Of a stretch of DNA of 29,396 nucleotides, positions 1-7,021 are shown piece after piece. The notes under the pieces were generated by a model, which searched no databases, was not told where the DNA came from, and saw only the letters and a program-made list of their open reading frames with translations. Each line of letters starts with the position of its first letter. The first letter of the stretch is position 1. Source of the DNA: Beijerinckiaceae bacterium. Lineage in GTDB: Bacteria; Pseudomonadota; Alphaproteobacteria; Rhizobiales; Beijerinckiaceae. Location: the NCBI GenBank assembly GCA_947380915.1, contig CANCSY010000017.1:1-29396 (forward strand). The letters run 5' to 3'. The position numbers and the translations under genes were made by a program.

Positions 1-186
1 CAGCGCGTCGCCAAGACCACCGATGTCGTCAAGGAAGGCGACAAGGTCAAGGTGAAGCTCATGGGCTTCGATGATCGCGGCAAGGTGCGCCTGTCCATGC
101 GCGTCGTCGACCAGCAGACCGGCGAAGACCTCGAGGCCAAGCAGAAGGCTGAAGGCAAGGCCGACGGCGAGCAGCCCGCCGAATAG
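1..186 (+). CDS. pnp: Polyribonucleotide nucleotidyltransferase, C-terminal end (partial)
   Basis: Frame 1 is open from the first base and gives 61 residues before TAG at 184-186. The readable part is the end of an RNA-binding S1 domain ([22 protein letters not shown]) followed by a charged tail ending in GEQPAE, the usual C-terminus of PNPase. PNPase degrades RNA 3' to 5' by phosphorolysis and works in the degradosome. The catalytic RNase PH domains and the KH domain lie outside the window to the left, so the identification rests on the S1 end alone; another S1 protein such as RpsA is less likely because of the short acidic tail. A strong terminator follows directly. Confidence 0.85.
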   Translation, partial: QRVAKTTDVVKEGDKVKVKLMGFDDRGKVRLSMRVVDQQTGEDLEAKQKAEGKADGEQPAE

Positions 187-210
187 GGCTCGCACGCATC
201 AGGAAATGGA

Positions 211-241
211 AAAGCGCCCTCTCGGGGGCGCTTTTTTTTTT
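211..241 (+). terminator. Rho-independent terminator of pnp
   Basis: The 9-bp arms AAAGCGCCC (211-219) and GGGCGCTTT (226-234) enclose a 6-base loop and run into an uninterrupted T tract to 241. It starts 25 bases after the pnp stop codon, so it ends that transcript. Confidence 0.92.
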
Positions 242-341
242 ATGGTGCGGCTTTGCAAGTCATCCGCGCCAGGGATTGCAAGACATTTCCGTCGATGTCA
301 TTTTTGGAATGGAGATGCGGGGATTGACGCGCTCATTTCGG

Positions 342-368
342 AGCCCACGCTATCGTGTAGCGTGGGCT
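342..368. repeat. Perfect 11-bp inverted repeat (hairpin)
   Basis: AGCCCACGCTA (342-352) and TAGCGTGGGCT (358-368) are exact reverse complements around a 5-base loop. No T tract follows on either strand, so a classical terminator is unlikely. It lies in the 242-605 stretch, where I see no convincing gene. Confidence 0.7.
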
Positions 369-410
369 TCCGAGTTTCCTGAGGTCGCAAAGGCGCTCAT
401 GTCAGAGATG

Positions 411-548
411 CCGCGACCCCCACCCCGCACACCTCCCCACAGGGGGAAGGGGAAGCGGCTGGCATTTCGCGATATAATTCAGATCGTTGGCGCACCCTCC
501 CCCTGTGGGCAGGGTCGGCCGCGCCAGCGGACGTGGTGGGGGTCTGCG
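411..548. repeat. Imperfect palindromic intergenic element
   Basis: The outer arms GACCCCCACC (415-424) and GGTGGGGGTC (535-544) are exact reverse complements. Inner C-rich and G-rich arms (432-452 and 495-514, including CCACAGGGGGAAGGG against CCCTCCCCCTGTGG) also pair with one base difference. The whole could fold into one long hairpin with an AT-richer tip near 468-482. Its form resembles the short palindromic intergenic repeats common in rhizobial genomes; family membership is inferred because only one copy is visible. Confidence 0.6.
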
Positions 549-605
549 CATGCTGGTCGTGAGGGCGGTTCAAGGCGGCATCGATCAAAACGCGGCCACC
601 TCCCC

Positions 606-1397
606 CTAATCGAACAAACCGCCAATCGTCTTCCCGACGGACGTAACCCCGTCCATGACGGTTGAGAGGACGGGGATGCGGCTGTCCTCCGGGTCTTTCT
701 CCGTCATGGCGGGGGGCGGGGGGACGGGTTCGGGCGGGCGGGTCTGAACGGTTTTGGCCGCCGCGGGGGCGCGTTTGGGCGCCTGGGCTTGCGATGGCTT
801 GCTTTCGGCCGTCCTGGCTGGCGCAGGCTTGGCCTTCACCTCTGTTTTTGGCTTGGCCTCAGCTGTTCTGGGTTTTGCGGTGGTCTGGGCCTCGGCGGGT
901 TTTTTCGCAGCCTGTTTGGGCGCCGGTGTGGCTGCGGGCGGCGCAGTTGCGGCGACAGGCGCAGGCGGCGCCGCGGCGACGGGCGCGGGCGCAGCCAGAG
1001 GCGCAGGCGGTTGCAGGGTCATGGGCATGGTGACCGATGGCGCCAGAAGGGATGGCGTCTCAGGCGGGGCGGGCGCGGGGCTCGCGGCTTGCGCGGTTTC
1101 CTGGGGCTCCGAAGGGGTGGGCTGGGCCACCGAGCGAATGACCGGGGCGCCGCCAAAGGGATTGGGCGCTTCCGCAGGGGAGGGGGCGCTGGCGGGCGCG
1201 GGCGCCGGGGACTGCGCAGGGGCGTTCGACAGATGAGGCGGCGGCGGCAGGGTCCACCGAACCTCTTCATCTTCTTTTTGGGGCGCGGCGGTCTGGGCTT
1301 GCAGGGCGCTGGCGCCCATGGTCCCCGCGATCAGCAGCGCCGCAAGGGCGACTTCGCGGATCCTGATGAGCATGGGTCCTGAGTTGATGGGGGCCAT
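606..1397 (-). CDS. Secreted Pro/Ala-rich protein of unknown function
   Basis: 263 residues. The N-terminus is a Sec signal peptide (RIREVALAALLIAGTMG, then ALQAQ at the likely cleavage site). The rest is almost wholly low-complexity Pro, Ala, Thr and Lys up to about residue 235, and a short non-repetitive tail (IPVLSTVMDGVTSVGKTIGG) closes the protein. I chose ATG at 1397 because AGGA at 1410-1407 sits nine bases upstream; GTG at 1400 and an internal ATG at 1373 are alternatives. The composition suggests an extended linker in the periplasm or envelope, perhaps spanning peptidoglycan, with the conserved-looking tail as the functional end. No family is recognised. It is transcribed alone, convergent to pnp. 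Confidence 0.65.
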   Translation of the reverse strand: MAPINSGPMLIRIREVALAALLIAGTMGASALQAQTAAPQKEDEEVRWTLPPPPHLSNAPAQSPAPAPASAPSPAEAPNPFGGAPVIRSVAQPTPSEPQETAQAASPAPAPPETPSLLAPSVTMPMTLQPPAPLAAPAPVAAAPPAPVAATAPPAATPAPKQAAKKPAEAQTTAKPRTAEAKPKTEVKAKPAPARTAESKPSQAQAPKRAPAAAKTVQTRPPEPVPPPPAMTEKDPEDSRIPVLSTVMDGVTSVGKTIGGLFD

Positions 1398-1563
1398 CAC
1401 GTTTATTCCTGCACGTTTCTTCTTGGGCGAATCAGTCTGCCTTTAACTAGAGCTTTTGTGGCCTAAATTGAACCAGATAAGCGCTAGATCTCTCTATTTG
1501 AACGCGTTTTTCGTCACAAAGCCTGTCCGGGCCTTGCTTGAACACGCAATAGAGGGCCTTCGC

Positions 1564-1599
1564 GGCGCCAGTGGGGCCTGTCCATGGCCCCAAGGCGCC
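1564..1599 (-). terminator. Hairpin after tal, possible terminator
   Basis: Nested arms GGCGCC (1564-1569) with GGCGCC (1594-1599) and GGGGCC (1573-1578) with GGCCCC (1586-1591) enclose a 7-base loop. It begins 5 bases beyond the transaldolase stop. There is no T tract, so intrinsic termination is uncertain; it may instead protect the 3' end. Confidence 0.45.
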
Positions 1600-1603
1600 C
1601 GGC

Positions 1604-2560
1604 TCAGCCCGCCGCGTCCATCTTCTTGGAGACGAGTTCGCGCAGCTGGGTCAGATCGCGGGCGAAGATGCGGATGCCCTCGGCCAGCTTCTCGGTCGCC
1701 ATGGCGTCCTCGTTGAGCATGAAGCGGAAGGCCTTTTCATCCAGCGTCATGCGCGCGGGCGCGCTGGCTGCGGCTTGCGCGGGGTCGAGGCGGCGAGTCA
1801 GCGTCTGCTCGCTCTTCGCCAGCTCCTCCAGCAGTTGCGGCGAGATGGTCAGGCGGTCGCAGCCCGCCAGCGCCTCGATCTGGCCGAGGTTGCGGAACGA
1901 GGCGCCCATGACCACCGTGCTGATGCCGTGGGCCTTGTAATAGCTGTAGATGTTGCGCACCGAGAGCACGCCGGGATCGAGCTCGGGCGTATAGGTCTTG
2001 CCCTCGTTCTTGACGAACCAGTCATAGATGCGCCCCACGAAGGGCGAGATGAGAAAGGCCCCCGCATCCGCGCAGGCTGCGGCCTGGGCGAGGTTGAAGA
2101 TGAGGGTCATGTTGCAATCGACCCCCTCCTTCTGGAGGATCTCGGCGGTCCGGATGCCCTCCCAGGTGGCGGCGAGCTTGATAAGGATGCGCTCGCGCCC
2201 GACGCCCCGCGATTCGTAGTCCGCGATCAGCGCCCTGGCCTTGGCGAGGGAACCCTGCGTGTCGAAGGAGAGGTCCGCATCCACCTCGGTGGAGACGCGC
2301 CCGGGCACGATGCGCGACAATTCCGCGCCAAAGCTCACGGCGAGCCGGTCGGTGACGGCGCTGGTGAGGGCCTTGCGGCTGACGCCCCATTCGATGGCCT
2401 CGTCCACGATGGCCTTGTAGGCCTCCATCTGGGCGGCCTTGAGGATCAGGGTGGGATTGGTGGTGCAATCGGTCGGCTTGAAAGCGCCAATCGCCTCCAT
2501 GTCCCCGGTGTCGGCGACCACGGTGGTCATGGTCTTGAGCTGATCGAGTTTCGAGGTCAT
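1604..2560 (-). CDS. tal: Transaldolase
   Basis: 318 residues, the length of the TalB class (E. coli TalB has 317). It moves a dihydroxyacetone unit between sugar phosphates in the non-oxidative pentose phosphate pathway, in the cytoplasm. The start [20 protein letters not shown] is typical of the family. Expected active-site residues are present: Asp17, Asn35 in CTTNPT, Glu92 in STEVDAD and the Schiff-base Lys128 in [11 protein letters not shown]. The ATG at 2560 has GGAG at 2570-2567, six bases upstream. The open frame runs on to 2986, but the extra N-terminus overlaps the toxin-antitoxin operon and has no family similarity, so it is rejected. It appears to be transcribed alone. Confidence 0.95.
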   Translation of the reverse strand: MTSKLDQLKTMTTVVADTGDMEAIGAFKPTDCTTNPTLILKAAQMEAYKAIVDEAIEWGVSRKALTSAVTDRLAVSFGAELSRIVPGRVSTEVDADLSFDTQGSLAKARALIADYESRGVGRERILIKLAATWEGIRTAEILQKEGVDCNMTLIFNLAQAAACADAGAFLISPFVGRIYDWFVKNEGKTYTPELDPGVLSVRNIYSYYKAHGISTVVMGASFRNLGQIEALAGCDRLTISPQLLEELAKSEQTLTRRLDPAQAAASAPARMTLDEKAFRFMLNEDAMATEKLAEGIRIFARDLTQLRELVSKKMDAAG

Positions 2561-2672
2561 GGGAGGCTCCGTTGGTTGCGGGCAATATAGGCCCTGCGCG
2601 GGCCGCCGCAATTCGGAAGATGGCGTCAGCCACAGGGGAAGTGGGGGGCTTGAGCAATCGGATAGCTTAGGT

Positions 2673-2690
2673 GCAATGCGTTTGCATTGC
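2673..2690. promoter_or_regulatory. Palindromic candidate operator of the prlF-yhaV operon
   Basis: GCAATGC (2673-2679) and GCATTGC (2684-2690) are reverse complements around GTTT. Further GCAT and TGCATTA half-like motifs follow at 2699-2710. It lies 60 bases before the prlF start, where such operons are normally autorepressed by the antitoxin or the complex. The palindrome is seen; its role as operator is inferred. Confidence 0.5.
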
Positions 2691-2749
2691 CAAATAAAAG
2701 CATCTGCATTACCATCATATTCCATCCTCCTCCTTGCGCGGAGCGCCCG

Positions 2750-3079
2750 ATGACCGGCATCCTCGACGTCGAATCCACCCTGACCGACCGCTACCAGACC
2801 ACGGTGCCAGAAACAGTGCGTCGTGCGCTTGGGCTCGGCAAGCGCGACAAGATCCAATACACGATCCATCCTGGCGGGGAGGTGGTGCTGACCCGGGCCG
2901 CCAGCCCCGGGGATGATGACCCTGCGCTCGGGGCGTTCCTGAACTTCCTGACGCGCGATATCGCAGCACATCCCGAGCGTCTGCAAGCCGTGGACGCCGC
3001 GCTCGTGGAGCGCCTGCGGTCCCTTGTGGGCGAGGTTGAGGTCGATCTCGACGCAGCCCTGTCGGAAGATGATGAATGA
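2750..3079 (+). CDS. prlF: Type II antitoxin PrlF (SohA), AbrB-like
   Basis: 109 residues, close to E. coli PrlF (111). The N-terminal half is a swapped-hairpin AbrB/SpoVT DNA-binding domain: [19 protein letters not shown], then [18 protein letters not shown]. The C-terminal part, rich in acidic residues and ending ALSEDDE, should wrap the toxin. It neutralises the YhaV ribonuclease and probably represses its own promoter. The ATG at 2750 is preceded by GGAG at 2740-2743 with a six-base spacer; a longer frame from 2687 begins inside the promoter palindrome and lacks an SD. The stop overlaps the yhaV start in ATGA, so the two are translationally coupled. Confidence 0.9.
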   Translation: MTGILDVESTLTDRYQTTVPETVRRALGLGKRDKIQYTIHPGGEVVLTRAASPGDDDPALGAFLNFLTRDIAAHPERLQAVDAALVERLRSLVGEVEVDLDAALSEDDE

Positions 3080-3582
3080 GCGCGGGCAAGCCTGCGCCCT
3101 TCGTCGTTCACGGCTGGACCCTATTCGCCCATCCCTTGTTTCTCGCTCAGATTGAAGCTCTCGCAGGGCAGGTGGAGGAACTCAAGCTGAAGGACGGGGT
3201 CGGCTATGTGAAGAAGAACGCCAGCAAGCGGCTGGCGGCCATCATCCGGCTGGCCTTCGACGTGATCCCGCAAGATCCCGCGCGGCCGGACTACCGCCAG
3301 GGCGGGACCCTCGGCGAGGATCGCAAACATTGGTTTCGGGCTAAATTCTTCCAGCAATACAGGCTGTTCTTCCGCTACCACGCGCAAAGCAGGATCATCG
3401 TGTTGGCTTGGGTCAACGACGAGAACACCAAGCGCGCCTATGAGAGCGGCGACGACGCCTACCGGGTGTTCCGCAAGATGCTGGACAGCGGGAACCCGCC
3501 AGATGACTGGGATCAGATGCTGGAAGAGGCCCGGGCCGAGGGGCGCCGCCTGCTGGACTTCGCGTCGAAAAGAAAGCCCTGA
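3076..3582 (+). CDS. yhaV: Type II toxin YhaV (ribonuclease)
   Basis: 168 residues; E. coli YhaV has 154. The family signature is clear: an N-terminal [10 protein letters not shown], the Lys-rich [12 protein letters not shown], and the RelE-superfamily core [18 protein letters not shown] followed by [18 protein letters not shown] and [11 protein letters not shown]. YhaV is a ribosome-associated mRNA endonuclease that slows growth when free of PrlF. It starts inside the prlF stop codon (ATGA overlap), which fits co-production of the complex. No frameshift or missing core segment is visible, so the pair looks intact. It ends 39 bases before the convergent gene at 3622. Confidence 0.9.
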   Translation: MSAGKPAPFVVHGWTLFAHPLFLAQIEALAGQVEELKLKDGVGYVKKNASKRLAAIIRLAFDVIPQDPARPDYRQGGTLGEDRKHWFRAKFFQQYRLFFRYHAQSRIIVLAWVNDENTKRAYESGDDAYRVFRKMLDSGNPPDDWDQMLEEARAEGRRLLDFASKRKP

Positions 3583-3621
3583 GGGCTGGCTTGTCAGGGA
3601 GCTGTTGACGCCCCGCAACGC

Positions 3622-3996
3622 TCACGCATGCACGCCAATATCAACAGCGTCGATGTAGCCGAGCACATCGTCAGCCCTTCCGCTTCGCACAAGCTGCATC
3701 GCCGTCTGGCCGGAAAATCCGGGCAGGGGCTGCGAGCGATACCAGGCATAGGCCATCAGGGCCGAGCCGAAGCGCGGCTCCACCTTGTTGATGACTTCGA
3801 CCAGTTCGCGCAGGCGTTCTTGGGTTTTGTCGGACGCGATCCCGTCTTTCCGCTGAACAGCGTCCTTTTCGAGCCCTGCGCTGCGGGCGAGCTCTTCAAT
3901 GGTCGTGCGGAGCGTTTGCGCGATCCTGCGCGGGGCGAAAAGGCCGCTATTGGCGCATTGGGTCAGGCCCATGGCGCTCTCCAGCCCCTCCCCCAT
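3622..3996 (-). CDS. MbcA/ParS/Xre-type antitoxin-like protein (DUF2384)
   Basis: 124 residues. An N-terminal helix-turn-helix-like stretch (APRRIAQTLRTTIEELARSAGL) is followed by the toxin-binding fold of this family: RLRELVEVINKVEPRFGSAL, then the WYRSQPLPGFSGQTAMQLVR region and a closing DDVLGYIDAV. In classical systems this protein neutralises a RES-domain NAD-consuming toxin and binds its own promoter. No RES gene is present here. Its ATG at 3996 overlaps the TGA of the upstream membrane-protein gene (TGATG), so the two are co-translated; GAGG lies five bases upstream. A second ATG at 3972 also has a good GGAG, and the true start could be there. Confidence 0.75.
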   Translation of the reverse strand: MGEGLESAMGLTQCANSGLFAPRRIAQTLRTTIEELARSAGLEKDAVQRKDGIASDKTQERLRELVEVINKVEPRFGSALMAYAWYRSQPLPGFSGQTAMQLVRSGRADDVLGYIDAVDIGVHA

Positions 3997-4373
3997 CACT
4001 CCCTCGCGTCGACATTCCGGAACACCAGCCAACCGAACCAGAACATGGAACCCAGCACCACTATGGAGCCCGCAGCCGCGCCCGGCTCAGCCGCCGTGTT
4101 ACCCAGCAGCAGGGCCGCCAGGGAGGCGTTCAGCACCACCGCGCCGATGGTGTAGATGATCACCTGCCAGCGGGCGCCCGCGCTTTTGTCGAGCTGCGGG
4201 CGGCGCTCGTAGAAGAGGCCGATCAGGAACAGCGACACCCAGCCGATGAGATTGATATGGGCATGGCCCGGCGCGAGGGCGTGGTTGTGGGACGCGGCCA
4301 TGTAGACGCCCACGATCATGCCGACCAGGGCGAAGAGGACGGCTATTCTGAAGCTGAGGGATGAAGCGGACAT
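3996..4373 (-). CDS. Small four-helix membrane protein, His-rich, heme-copper-oxidase-like segment
   Basis: 125 residues with about four hydrophobic helices (near residues 8-26, 40-56, 70-92 and 101-118). Between helices 1 and 2 lies a His-rich stretch, SHNHALAPGHAHINLIGW, resembling a piece of heme-copper oxidase subunit I and seen in short proteins related to that subunit. It is far too short to be an oxidase. A metal- or heme-binding role is a guess from the histidines. ATG at 4373 was preferred because AAGG lies seven bases upstream; the in-frame ATG at 4388 has no SD. It is first in a two-gene unit with the antitoxin-like gene and is divergent from mmsA. Confidence 0.65.
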   Translation of the reverse strand: MSASSLSFRIAVLFALVGMIVGVYMAASHNHALAPGHAHINLIGWVSLFLIGLFYERRPQLDKSAGARWQVIIYTIGAVVLNASLAALLLGNTAAEPGAAAGSIVVLGSMFWFGWLVFRNVDARE

Positions 4374-4578
4374 TTGAAGCCTTTCCATTAATGAATATGA
4401 AAATTTCGTTACTAATAAACACAAAAATTGTAAATATTTGAATCTTGCAATGCAGCATAGGATTTCTGCAAGCCGAGGCCCTGCCATCAAAATCTTCGCA
4501 CAGAGGCGCAAACGCCTTCCCCAACCGAGCAGAATGGGACAATCTGTCACCCAACAACGGGACCCCGGAGGAAACATC
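4374..4578. promoter_or_regulatory. AT-rich divergent promoter region (membrane gene and mmsA)
   Basis: The 205 bases separate two divergently transcribed genes. Bases 4385-4450 are markedly AT-rich in a GC-rich setting, as expected for promoters. I could not assign convincing -35/-10 pairs or a dyad operator. No gene is seen here. Confidence 0.4.
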
Positions 4579-6075
4579 ATGCAGGAGCTCACCCATTTCA
4601 TCGGCGGCAAGCATGTCGCGGGAACTTCGGGACGTTTCACCGAGGGCTGGCAGCCCATGACCGGGGAGCAGATCTCCCGCGTGCCGCTCGCCTCCAGAGC
4701 CGAAGTGCGCGCGGCGGTGGAGAACGCCAGAGCCGCCCAGCCCGCCTGGGCCGCCACCAACCCCCAGCGCCGCGCCCGCGTGCTGATGAAATTCCTGCAA
4801 TTGCTGGAGCGCGATAACGAAAAGCTGGCCGAGGTTCTCGCCCGCGAGCATGGCAAGACGATCCTCGACGCCAAGGGCGACATCCAGCGCGGCGTGGAAG
4901 TTGTGGAGTTCGCCTGCGGCATTCCGCATCTCATGAAGGGCGAGTTCACCGACGGCGCCGGGCCGAATATCGACGTCTATTCCCTGCGCCAGCCGCTCGG
5001 CGTGGTGGCGGGCATCACGCCCTTTAACTTCCCCGCCATGATTCCGATGTGGAAATTCGCCCCGGCCATCGCCTGCGGCAACGCCTTCGTGCTGAAGCCC
5101 AGCGAGCGCGACCCCTCCGTGCCCCTCATGCTGGCCGAGCTGTTTCTGGAGGCGGGCTTGCCGCCGGGCATTCTCAATGTGGTCAATGGGGACAAGGAGG
5201 CGGTGGACGCCCTGCTCGACGATCCCGACATTCAGGCCATCGGCTTTGTCGGCTCGACCGCCATCGCCGAATATGTCTATGCGCGCGGCTGCGCCACGGG
5301 CAAGCGGGTCCAATGTTTCGGCGGCGCCAAGAACCATCTGGTGGTGATGCCCGATGCGGACATGGACCAGACCGTGGATGCGCTGATCGGCGCTGGCTAT
5401 GGCTCGGCGGGCGAGCGCTGCATGGCCGTCTCGGTGGCGGTGCCTGTGGGCCAGAAAACGGCGGATGAACTCATGCGCCGCCTGATTCCGCGGGTGGAGA
5501 GCCTCAAGATCGGCCCCTCCACGGATTCCTCCGCCGACTATGGCCCGCTGGTGACGGCGCAGGCGCTGGAGCGGGTGCGCGGCTATGTGGATCTGGGCAT
5601 CGAGGAGGGCGCGACGCTTGCGGTCGATGGGCGCGGCTTCAAGATGCAGGGCTACGAGAAGGGCTATTATCTCGGCGGCTGCCTCTTCGACAACGTGACG
5701 CCGGATATGCGCATCTACAAGGAAGAGATCTTCGGTCCGGTTCTGTCCGTGGTGCGCGCCAACACCTATGAAGACGCGTTGAAGCTCTGCAACGATCACG
5801 AATACGGCAATGGCGTCGCCATCTTCACCCGCGACGGGGACGCCGCCCGCGATTTTGCGGCGCGCGTGCAGGTGGGCATGATCGGCGTGAATGTGCCGAT
5901 CCCCGTGCCCATCGCCTATTACACCTTCGGCGGCTGGAAACGCTCCGCCTTCGGCGACCTCAACCAGCACGGCCCCGATTCCATCCGCTTCTACACCCGC
6001 ACCAAGACGGTGACGGCCCGCTGGCCCAGCGGCGTGAAGGATGGCGCGAGCTTCGTGATTCCGACCATGGAGTGA
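4579..6075 (+). CDS. mmsA: CoA-acylating methylmalonate-semialdehyde dehydrogenase
   Basis: 498 residues, the family's normal length. It oxidises (methyl)malonate semialdehyde with NAD and CoA to propionyl- or acetyl-CoA, in valine, beta-alanine or inositol catabolism. Landmarks in order are PFNFPAMIPMWKFAPAIA, LKPSERDPSVP, the NAD-site GFVGSTAIAEYVY, FGGAKNHLVVMPDADMD and the catalytic Cys281 in GERCMAVS. FGGAKNH in place of the ELGGK of ordinary aldehyde dehydrogenases marks the MmsA/IolA subgroup. GGAGGAA (4567-4573) precedes the ATG by five bases; the longer open frame from 4438 lacks an SD. It may finish a pathway begun by the oxygenases next door, but no valine or inositol genes are visible. 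Confidence 0.93.
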   Translation: MQELTHFIGGKHVAGTSGRFTEGWQPMTGEQISRVPLASRAEVRAAVENARAAQPAWAATNPQRRARVLMKFLQLLERDNEKLAEVLAREHGKTILDAKGDIQRGVEVVEFACGIPHLMKGEFTDGAGPNIDVYSLRQPLGVVAGITPFNFPAMIPMWKFAPAIACGNAFVLKPSERDPSVPLMLAELFLEAGLPPGILNVVNGDKEAVDALLDDPDIQAIGFVGSTAIAEYVYARGCATGKRVQCFGGAKNHLVVMPDADMDQTVDALIGAGYGSAGERCMAVSVAVPVGQKTADELMRRLIPRVESLKIGPSTDSSADYGPLVTAQALERVRGYVDLGIEEGATLAVDGRGFKMQGYEKGYYLGGCLFDNVTPDMRIYKEEIFGPVLSVVRANTYEDALKLCNDHEYGNGVAIFTRDGDAARDFAARVQVGMIGVNVPIPVPIAYYTFGGWKRSAFGDLNQHGPDSIRFYTRTKTVTARWPSGVKDGASFVIPTME

Positions 6076-6099
6076 GGGGCGGCCCCGAAGGAGGCGACC

Positions 6100-6294
6100 A
6101 TGAATGAGCCTGGCGCTGAGCAAGCGATCGCCTGCGACCAGGCGACCGCCCCCCGCTTGCAAGGTTCTGCGGCATGGGTTCTAATCCCCACAAATAAAAT
6201 CGGGGGGAAACATGTTCATTCGCACTTTGGCGGCCATCTTTTCAGGCGCCGCGTTTTTAGTTCTGTCTCTGGCGGGCGCGGTTCAGGCCGCTGA
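6100..6294 (+). CDS. Doubtful short ORF with a strong ribosome-binding site
   Basis: 64 codons. The start has a very good AAGGAGG (6088-6094) five bases before the ATG, which is why it is listed. The product is compositionally unremarkable, matches no family I know, and its last 83 bases overlap the start of the SGNH gene in another frame. It could be a translated leader that couples to the next gene, or a remnant. Confidence 0.18.
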   Translation: MNEPGAEQAIACDQATAPRLQGSAAWVLIPTNKIGGKHVHSHFGGHLFRRRVFSSVSGGRGSGR

Positions 6295-7021
6295 AAAGGC
6301 GCCGCCGGCCGCCCTCCTGTGGGTTGGCAACAGCTTCTTTTACTACAACAACAGCATGCACAATTTCGTGCTCGGCTTCGCCCGGGCTGACGGGCGCACG
6401 GATGGGCGCGGCACCTCGGTCACGATCAGCGGCTCGGGCATCGAGTGGCATGACATGAAATCCTACCTCCGGCCCAATGGCATCGGGCGCTATTCCTTCG
6501 TCGGTGACAATGAAATCGTCTTCAACAAGCCTGGCAGGCAGTTTGATGGCGTGATCCTCATGGATTGCAGCCAATGTCCCATCCATCCCAAGTTGCAGGA
6601 CACATTCTACAAATATGCGAAGAAGCATATGCAGACCATCCGCGCCCATGGGGCGGAGCCGATCCTGTTCATGTCCTGGGCCTACAAGGACAAGCCGGAT
6701 ATGACCCAGCAACTGGCGGACGCCTATGGCAAGGCGGGCGCGCAGAACAAGGCGCGGGTGATTCCGGCGGGCCTCGCTTTCGCCAATGCGGTGAAGGCGC
6801 GTCCCGATCTGGAACTCTACCAGCGCGACAAGCGCCATCCCACTCTGGCGGGCACCTATCTGGCGGCGGCGACCACCTATGCGACGCTCTATGGCAAGAG
6901 CCCCGTGGGCAACAGTTTCATCTCCGGGCTTGATGCGGCGACCGCCACCTTCCTTCAACAGATCGCGGCCGATACGGTCGCCGCCTACAAGCCGGTGAGT
7001 CTCGCGGCAGGTGCAAAATGA
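6212..7021 (+). CDS. Secreted SGNH/GDSL-like hydrolase
   Basis: 269 residues with a Sec signal peptide (MFIRTLAAIFSGAAFLVLSL, cleavage near AVQA-AEK). Block I is LWVGNSFFYYNN with the candidate nucleophile Ser41. Block V is YQRDKRHPTLAG with Asp206 and His209, three residues apart as in SGNH hydrolases. The Gly and Asn blocks between are not obvious; the GVILMDCSQCP stretch stands where one would be. The variant GNS block resembles DUF4886-type members. Such enzymes cleave esters or acetyl groups in the periplasm; the substrate is unknown. An AT-rich spacer and GGGGGG precede the ATG by four bases. Its stop overlaps the next start (ATGA), tying it to the solute-binding protein. Confidence 0.72.
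   Translation: MFIRTLAAIFSGAAFLVLSLAGAVQAAEKAPPAALLWVGNSFFYYNNSMHNFVLGFARADGRTDGRGTSVTISGSGIEWHDMKSYLRPNGIGRYSFVGDNEIVFNKPGRQFDGVILMDCSQCPIHPKLQDTFYKYAKKHMQTIRAHGAEPILFMSWAYKDKPDMTQQLADAYGKAGAQNKARVIPAGLAFANAVKARPDLELYQRDKRHPTLAGTYLAAATTYATLYGKSPVGNSFISGLDAATATFLQQIAADTVAAYKPVSLAAGAK

Noticed and set aside
606..1382. Gly/Arg-rich plus-strand frames opposite the Pro-rich gene
   Set aside because: Pro and Ala codons read backwards give Gly and Arg or Gly and Ala. The minus-strand product has a proper signal peptide and SD.
1571..2590. 339-codon plus-strand frame opposite transaldolase
   Set aside because: Shadow frame with no SD and no recognisable domain; the transaldolase active site is on the minus strand.
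2687..2749. N-terminal extension of PrlF
   Set aside because: It would begin inside the operator palindrome and has no SD, whereas ATG 2750 has a well-spaced GGAG and gives the family's usual length.
4099..6162. 687-codon minus-strand frame opposite mmsA
   Set aside because: A His/Arg/Gly-rich shadow product opposite a gene with all catalytic motifs. Its last part also covers the membrane-protein gene in a different frame.
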